A DNA stretch of 19,097 nucleotides, from contig DDSI01000209.1 of the NCBI GenBank assembly GCA_002343335.1, positions 1 to 19,097 of the forward strand. Reading direction: 5' to 3'. The notes below the pieces were generated by a model. That model had not been told where the DNA came from. It ran no database searches and saw only the letters and a list, made by a program, of their open reading frames with translations. The stretch's first letter is position 1; every line of letters begins with the position of its first letter. The stretch is from Bacteriovoracaceae bacterium UBA2394 (GTDB lineage Bacteria > Bdellovibrionota > UBA2394). The translations under genes were made by a program, and so were the position numbers. Shown here piece by piece: positions 14,975 through 19,097 of the stretch.

Positions 14975-17055
14975 GAGTTTCCGTATGCGTTCTAACTCTT
15001 GCCATTCTTTCAATCAGCTGCCCTTCATCGGCACATGCAGATCTTTTTGAAAATGCAGATGGCACGGGCCGACGCCATGACGCTCGCCGAGATCAAAGTG
15101 ACCGTAACACTCGAGAATTTCGTGCCTCAGATATGGGTCGCGATTTTAAACTCCGAAGTTATCGTCCAAGCCTCGACCTCAAAGGATTTTCCAATGACCG
15201 ACCTCTAAGGGAATTCAACTTAGGAAATTTTTCTGAACGCCTTCATGATAGTAAATCTCTTCGAGATTTCTCCAATACCGAAAGAGGCTTTAGTTTTTCC
15301 AAAAATTCCTTTTCTACCTCTTTTCATAAACCAGCCTCAATTTCTGAAATTTACGATCTCTTAAAAGTAAGACCATTATATAGCGGAGCCCCGCTCGAAA
15401 CTCCTTCCATTTACGATTCCTATGGAATGCTAATTTCTGAATTGGACCAGTACGGCTCTACTCGAATTTCGTTTGAGACGCTCGAACAGTCACTCGATAT
15501 GTCCCTTAAGGCTCCATCGAGAATATCGGGCATCAGAGTTAAAGATAAGGGTGATTTACTCGATGTCACCTTGGAACTAGGATATCCCGTTACTGACGAA
15601 TCTGGAACGACGACCGTTCCAGGACGCCTACTCACGCCTGAAGAAGCAGCGAATAACCCTTCATTTGATCTTCGAAACATGCAAATCGACTTCGGAAACC
15701 CTCCGGATTGGGATGGTACAAAGCACTCTCCTTCCCGCAACCCAACTAGAGAAAATCCTGTTGTTTCATTAAGCAATGCGAGAGACCCTGGAAAAAACTA
15801 TTCAAGCGTTCCGTCACGACCTGAAAATAAACTTCGATTAAATGGCGGAGGACGTGGATTGGATCTGCCGTCGGCTGACGATCTAACTCTAAAGCCTCGG
15901 GTGCCGGCAAAGGAGCCCTCCTCTGCAGAAGGCCCTCTAGAAAATTCGTTATCTGAATCCATCAAGGAATCCGCAAAAACGCTGGTCTCAAAGCCCAATT
16001 TCTCTGTGGCATTTTGCCGCACCTTAGCCACTGATCTTTCGGATTCCGTGAAATTTATTTTTAGCACGCTTGAAAAAGGCCAAAGCGCGCGCTTCAACTT
16101 ACAGCTGGCGATGATGGGCAATGAAGTCGCCCAGCAAAAAACCAAAGCCACCGCGAGCCACGCTATCAATACCAGCTTAGCCGTAGCCCGAAATGCACTT
16201 GTATTGCATGGGCCGCCCATTGGACTTTTCGCCGTCTACCCATCGTTTGCGAGAAAGTGGAAAGAAGCATCTCTCGAAATGCGACAACAAATTGTCGATA
16301 GCGCCATTCAGAAGGCTAAGAAGTCTTACAAAGATTTTGAATTGCTCTCCATAGAGCAGCAGCAAGAAAAAATTGGAGAAATCACCGCCCACATTGCATT
16401 CGAGGTCCTAACGGCAAAGGGAATCACTACGGTCGCGTCTGAAATTGCTGCCGCTGGAGCGCTAACAAAGGGCGTTAAAAAGGTAGATGAACTTCCGGAG
16501 ATCGAGAGGGAATTTGAGAAATTGGATACTTTTCTTCCGGACGAAATTTCCACTTCAGGAGGAAGGGCGATTGAGTCAAACAAAAAACCCTCAACATCTC
16601 TTGAATTAAATGACATAGACGTCGACACCGTCGCCGGCTCTCGATGGGCGAAAAACCGTCTAAAGGATATCGTTATAAAGGACGCCGATGAGGTGAATGA
16701 GGCGCTAAGGTATTCAGGACCTCCTTATTTACCGGGGTCTAAAATACTGGAAGGGGTTACGATCCATCCCGAAAAATTTGTTAGAGTACACACTCTAACT
16801 GGAGGAGCCGGACCTATGGGTCGTTGGATAATAAAGAAAGAATCAATTCGTGGATTAACTCCACTCGAGATTAAAAATAAATTTTCCCTTCCGGAAATGC
16901 CGACGCATATTACTGAGGTGGATGTCCCCGCAGGAACCAGAATTAGAAGGGGTTTAACAAATTCAAACTTTGGTGGACGCGCCAATTCAATCCAATATGA
17001 CTTAGTCACAGCAATTCCTGGCAAATCATTTTCTAATACAAGGAAACTTCCATGA
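14971..17055 (+). CDS. Putative exported polymorphic toxin
   Basis: This 694-residue protein starts at an ATG overlapping the previous stop, with GGAG 8 bases upstream. Residues 1-23 are a Sec signal ending in AHA. Residues 24-120 are Arg/Asp/Ser/Phe-rich with recurring short motifs (RDFKL, LDLKGFSND, LREFNLGNFSE, LRDFSNTE). Residues 240-330 are Pro/Asn/Gly-rich and probably disordered. Residues 345-510 are helical, ending in a segment (EKIGEITAHIAFEVLTAKGI, then TTVASEIAAAGALTK) that resembles the pretoxin region common before the toxin domain of polymorphic toxins. The last ~135 residues (about 560-694) form a compact beta-rich domain with FVRVHTLTGG (603-612), GRWIIKKESIRGLTPLEI (617-634), KFSLPEMPTHITEVDVPAGT (637-656) and a GG...IQYDL end. 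I recognise this pattern from C-terminal toxin domains but cannot name the activity; an RNase or NAD-consuming fold is possible. It overlaps the immunity-like gene by 4 bases. Confidence 0.72.
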   Translation: MRVSVCVLTLAILSISCPSSAHADLFENADGTGRRHDARRDQSDRNTREFRASDMGRDFKLRSYRPSLDLKGFSNDRPLREFNLGNFSERLHDSKSLRDFSNTERGFSFSKNSFSTSFHKPASISEIYDLLKVRPLYSGAPLETPSIYDSYGMLISELDQYGSTRISFETLEQSLDMSLKAPSRISGIRVKDKGDLLDVTLELGYPVTDESGTTTVPGRLLTPEEAANNPSFDLRNMQIDFGNPPDWDGTKHSPSRNPTRENPVVSLSNARDPGKNYSSVPSRPENKLRLNGGGRGLDLPSADDLTLKPRVPAKEPSSAEGPLENSLSESIKESAKTLVSKPNFSVAFCRTLATDLSDSVKFIFSTLEKGQSARFNLQLAMMGNEVAQQKTKATASHAINTSLAVARNALVLHGPPIGLFAVYPSFARKWKEASLEMRQQIVDSAIQKAKKSYKDFELLSIEQQQEKIGEITAHIAFEVLTAKGITTVASEIAAAGALTKGVKKVDELPEIEREFEKLDTFLPDEISTSGGRAIESNKKPSTSLELNDIDVDTVAGSRWAKNRLKDIVIKDADEVNEALRYSGPPYLPGSKILEGVTIHPEKFVRVHTLTGGAGPMGRWIIKKESIRGLTPLEIKNKFSLPEMPTHITEVDVPAGTRIRRGLTNSNFGGRANSIQYDLVTAIPGKSFSNTRKLP

Positions 17056-17390
17056 AGAAAATAGAGTGGTCCCTGGAACAAGGAAAAATGCAAGTTAACG
17101 GAAATCATGTTTCCCTTCCAAATATCGTCATTAAAGCAGTGGAAATAAACGACTTGGTTTTAGTTCTTCTTGATCATTCATCAATGGACAGAAATATCTT
17201 TGCACTAAACCAGGAAGGCAAAATTGCTTGGCAAATTGAGGCTCCGTCTTACGGCGGAAACGAACCTAAACCTTTCACAGAACTTGCGATCACCTCGACA
17301 GGTAAAGTTCAAGCTTTCAATTGGAATGGCTTTCTTCATGAGCTCGATCCTACAACAGGAAAGACAGTATCTTTGAAGTTTACCAAATAG
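17052..17390 (+). CDS. Putative immunity protein for the adjacent toxin
   Basis: This 112-residue protein has no signal peptide, so it should be cytosolic. The ATG overlaps the toxin-like gene's stop (ATGA, 17052-17055), with AAGGA 7 bases upstream. It is beta-rich and resembles a piece of a PQQ or beta-propeller blade: NIFALNQEGKIAWQI (48-62) and VQAFNWNGFLHELDPTTGK (86-104), ending KFTK. Small proteins with the same '..NxxALDxxGxxxWQI..YNWDGxxxxxDxxTGKI' pattern are, in my memory, often found right after toxin C-terminal domains. Small size, cytosolic location and strict coupling to the toxin gene agree with an immunity role. A lone propeller-blade protein of other function is the alternative. 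It is the last gene of the coupled block. Confidence 0.68.
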   Translation: MKKIEWSLEQGKMQVNGNHVSLPNIVIKAVEINDLVLVLLDHSSMDRNIFALNQEGKIAWQIEAPSYGGNEPKPFTELAITSTGKVQAFNWNGFLHELDPTTGKTVSLKFTK

Positions 17391-17642
17391 CCTTCACGCC
17401 TGGCCTCAGATTTCCTGAAGTTGGATTGCCTGCTCAAAGTTCTTACGCCTGGTAGAAAAACCCAACTGGAATCAATACTTTGAAATCGGGTAGATTGAGG
17501 TTTCCCGCGAATTCATCCAACCTATCGATTATTATTATTTATCAGCCAAACGGAATTGCAATTTCTCGCCCAAGTGATATCGGAATCGAGAGACGAAATC
17601 TCCCAATTGAAACGAGTCGCTTCAGCAGACCGAGGAGTTACG
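17391..17642. other. Intergenic region between the immunity-like and lipoprotein genes
   Basis: These 252 bases carry no accepted gene. ACGCCTGG occurs twice (17396-17403 and 17445-17452), and AGTTGG (17419-17424) can pair with CCAACT (17462-17467) across a long loop. An AT-rich stretch (GATTATTATTATTTAT, around 17527-17542) could hold a promoter, but no -35/-10 pair convinced me. I found no clear intrinsic terminator and no sigma-54 site, so whether the lipoprotein gene shares the upstream transcript is open. Confidence 0.4.
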
Positions 17643-18908
17643 ATGAAAACAAGTATGGCTGTAATTTTATATCAACTCACTCTTGGCTTTGTATTTTTAC
17701 AACTGGTTGGATGCGGTGAAGATAAAGAAGAAAGCGACTTTGAAAGGATGATGAGGGAACGGGATGAGAAACGCGAAAAAACTGAGTTTAAAATACCTAA
17801 ATATGATCAGAACGCTGCCCCCTCTGGTGCGCCATTAGATTCCCCTCCCGTAAACGATCCGGAAGATGAAAACAAATTTCCGAGTGCGCCTGCTACACAG
17901 CCGTCAAAGTTCGATGAAATACTGCGAAAAATGGAAAAAGACTTCAAGGCGCGCAATGATAACCTCTCTTTGCCCAAAGCACCGCCTCGAGAACCCACAA
18001 TTTTTTCCGGTGAGAGCACTCCTGAAACTTTAAAATCTTTGGAAACTATAACAGCGGGCTTAAATCCCATTTCTAATGTCGAATTTATCTGCACTGACTT
18101 GTCAAAATTTAAGGATTTGTCGTCACCCCGAGCGGAATCTATTTTACTCCATCAACTATTCATTGCGAATCGCAATAAGGACAGAAGTAAAGTAGAAACC
18201 TTAACCACGCTATTGGAAGATCACGAAACGAAAGCGCGGAAGAATAGCAATTTAGTGCAGATTGAAAGAGAATTAGAAAAGGTTAGTAATGACCTGAATA
18301 CTAAGAAAGTGCCAGCAAGCAAACCGGCTTCTGCTTTGGGTGGTATCGATCAAGTAGAAGCTGAAGAACTGGAAAATGGATTAGCGAAAATTGCACCAAA
18401 CACATCGGCCGGGCAGTTATTAGAAAGTGCAAAAAAACATGCAAGTGCATCGCCCAGCGATCGCCTTCTAGATAGATTACAATATATTGGCTTGCAGTAT
18501 GCGCCCTTATCACCACGCGGATATAAGTGGCCCAGCGAATGGGATAAAGTGTATTCCGTTTTTTATCGGGGTACTGCACCCGTTCTTGTGCTAACGCACA
18601 AGACAAGTGAGTGTGAAATCGAAGAGAGTTTTTTAATTCATTCAGGCAATAGTGAGTCTAATGAACAAAATGAAATATTCCCTCTTCGCGTCAGCTTAAG
18701 TGCCTATTTCATAAAGATGAAAAGCCATAATTTGAATGGATGCTCTAAATTTAGCGGGGAAGTTGATTTATTTCGAGAACCCATCGATTTAAATATCAAT
18801 CGAACTTCTACTGGTCCCACAAATGACATAGAATCGGATAACCCTGGAAGGTACTCGTACATTTTAACCGGTGATCTTGTTGATCAGTATCTTTGCTCAG
18901 GTAAATGA
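17643..18908 (+). CDS. Lipoprotein with a four-cysteine mature part, unknown family
   Basis: The protein has 421 residues from the ATG at 17643, supported by AGGAG 5 bases upstream; an in-frame TTG at 17556 has no such site. The N-terminus is a type II signal with lipobox LVGC, so Cys24 is lipidated; Gly at +2 favours the outer membrane by the Lol rule. Residues 25-125 are charged and then Pro-rich (a flexible tether). The middle (about 125-270) is helical. The C-terminal domain (about 270-421) is mixed, with aromatic-rich segments (YKWPSEWDKVYSVFYRG, 294-310). Besides Cys24 there are exactly four cysteines, at 150, 324, 367 and 418, consistent with two disulfides. I do not recognise a family. 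It follows the toxin/immunity pair by 252 bases on the same strand and may serve the same system, but it could be separate. Confidence 0.85.
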   Translation: MKTSMAVILYQLTLGFVFLQLVGCGEDKEESDFERMMRERDEKREKTEFKIPKYDQNAAPSGAPLDSPPVNDPEDENKFPSAPATQPSKFDEILRKMEKDFKARNDNLSLPKAPPREPTIFSGESTPETLKSLETITAGLNPISNVEFICTDLSKFKDLSSPRAESILLHQLFIANRNKDRSKVETLTTLLEDHETKARKNSNLVQIERELEKVSNDLNTKKVPASKPASALGGIDQVEAEELENGLAKIAPNTSAGQLLESAKKHASASPSDRLLDRLQYIGLQYAPLSPRGYKWPSEWDKVYSVFYRGTAPVLVLTHKTSECEIEESFLIHSGNSESNEQNEIFPLRVSLSAYFIKMKSHNLNGCSKFSGEVDLFREPIDLNINRTSTGPTNDIESDNPGRYSYILTGDLVDQYLCSGK

Positions 18909-18943
18909 GGACAGCCCTTACCCTTTCGTAACTCTATTGTGGA

Positions 18944-18963
18944 TCAGTCGTCCGCTAGACTGA
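18944..18963 (+). terminator. Weak stem-loop after the lipoprotein gene
   Basis: TCAGTC (18944-18949) pairs with GACTGA (18958-18963) across an 8-base loop, and TTTTT follows at 18971-18975. The stem is short and the T-run is 7 bases away, so this is a poor intrinsic terminator at best. Confidence 0.2.
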
Positions 18964-18967
18964 GTAA

Positions 18968-19097
18968 GTGTTTTTGAAATGCAATCTTACGGCAGCCACT
19001 CTTCTTCTTTTCTCTTCCGCAATTTTGACCGCTTCGCATGTGCCAAATTGCGATGATGTTTCAACGCTAAAAATTATCTTAAAAATCGAACTTGATC
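18968..19097 (+). CDS. Possible 5' end of another exported protein (cut by window edge)
   Basis: An open frame from GTG at 18968 (or TTG at 18974) runs off the window. Its first residues read as a Sec signal: MFLKCNLTAATLLLFSSAIL, followed by TASHVPNCDD and a Lys/Ile/Leu-rich segment. The hydrophobic core and small residues before the polar part are convincing, but only 43 codons are visible, the Shine-Dalgarno is poor (GAG), and the start is not an ATG. Confidence 0.4.
   Translation, partial: MFLKCNLTAATLLLFSSAILTASHVPNCDDVSTLKIILKIELD

Noticed and set aside
14971..15040. Lipobox at Cys17 in the toxin-like protein's signal peptide
   Set aside because: The sequence LSISC lacks the required Leu/Val/Ile at -3; cleavage after AHA (residue 23) fits signal peptidase I better.

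Overview
This window looks like chromosomal DNA from a Gram-negative, mid-GC bacterium. The evidence is a sigma-54 type promoter, several Sec signal peptides, a lipobox lipoprotein and dense operons joined by 4-base ATGA/GTGA overlaps. The mix of housekeeping genes beside long, unrecognised exported proteins would fit a Bdellovibrionota or other delta-proteobacteria-like lineage, but that placement is a guess; no rRNA or other marker gene is present. I saw no tRNA, rRNA, CRISPR array or insertion sequence.

Region 1 (1-6476) is mostly metabolic and housekeeping. A minus-strand, tightly packed operon runs aspartase-like lyase (3145-4557) > unknown 503-residue protein (1629-3140) > tryptophan 2,3-dioxygenase (522-1625) > an SDR-family protein with altered catalytic residues (1-525, cut by the window edge). 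It diverges from a short ribosome hibernation factor (hpf, 4667-5002), which converges on a PIN-PhoH ATPase (5019-6476).

Region 2 (6506-9863) holds two plus-strand genes. Each is preceded by an extended -10 box (TGnTATAG) lying so close to the start codon that the mRNA would be almost leaderless. The first encodes a small Lys-rich unknown protein. The second encodes a 975-residue STAND-like ATPase with TPR-like helices and a C-terminal OmpR-type winged helix, probably a signal-responsive transcription regulator.

Region 3 (9872-19097) is accessory and AT-richer. A near-perfect sigma-54 promoter at 10592-10606 sits upstream of a four-gene run in which every junction overlaps by 4 bases. The run encodes an 810-residue exported helical protein, a 616-residue exported helical protein, a 694-residue exported protein whose last ~200 residues look like the pretoxin and toxin segments of polymorphic toxins, and a 112-residue protein without a signal peptide that looks like its immunity protein. 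A possible second, weaker sigma-54 site faces the other way toward a small exported two-cysteine protein (9872-10180). Downstream lie a lipoprotein with four further cysteines (17643-18908) and the start of another possible exported protein (18968-19097).

The most interesting part is the sigma-54-driven exported toxin/immunity operon with two large companion proteins of unknown function. The toxin and immunity calls rest on remembered family resemblance and gene order, not on a search.
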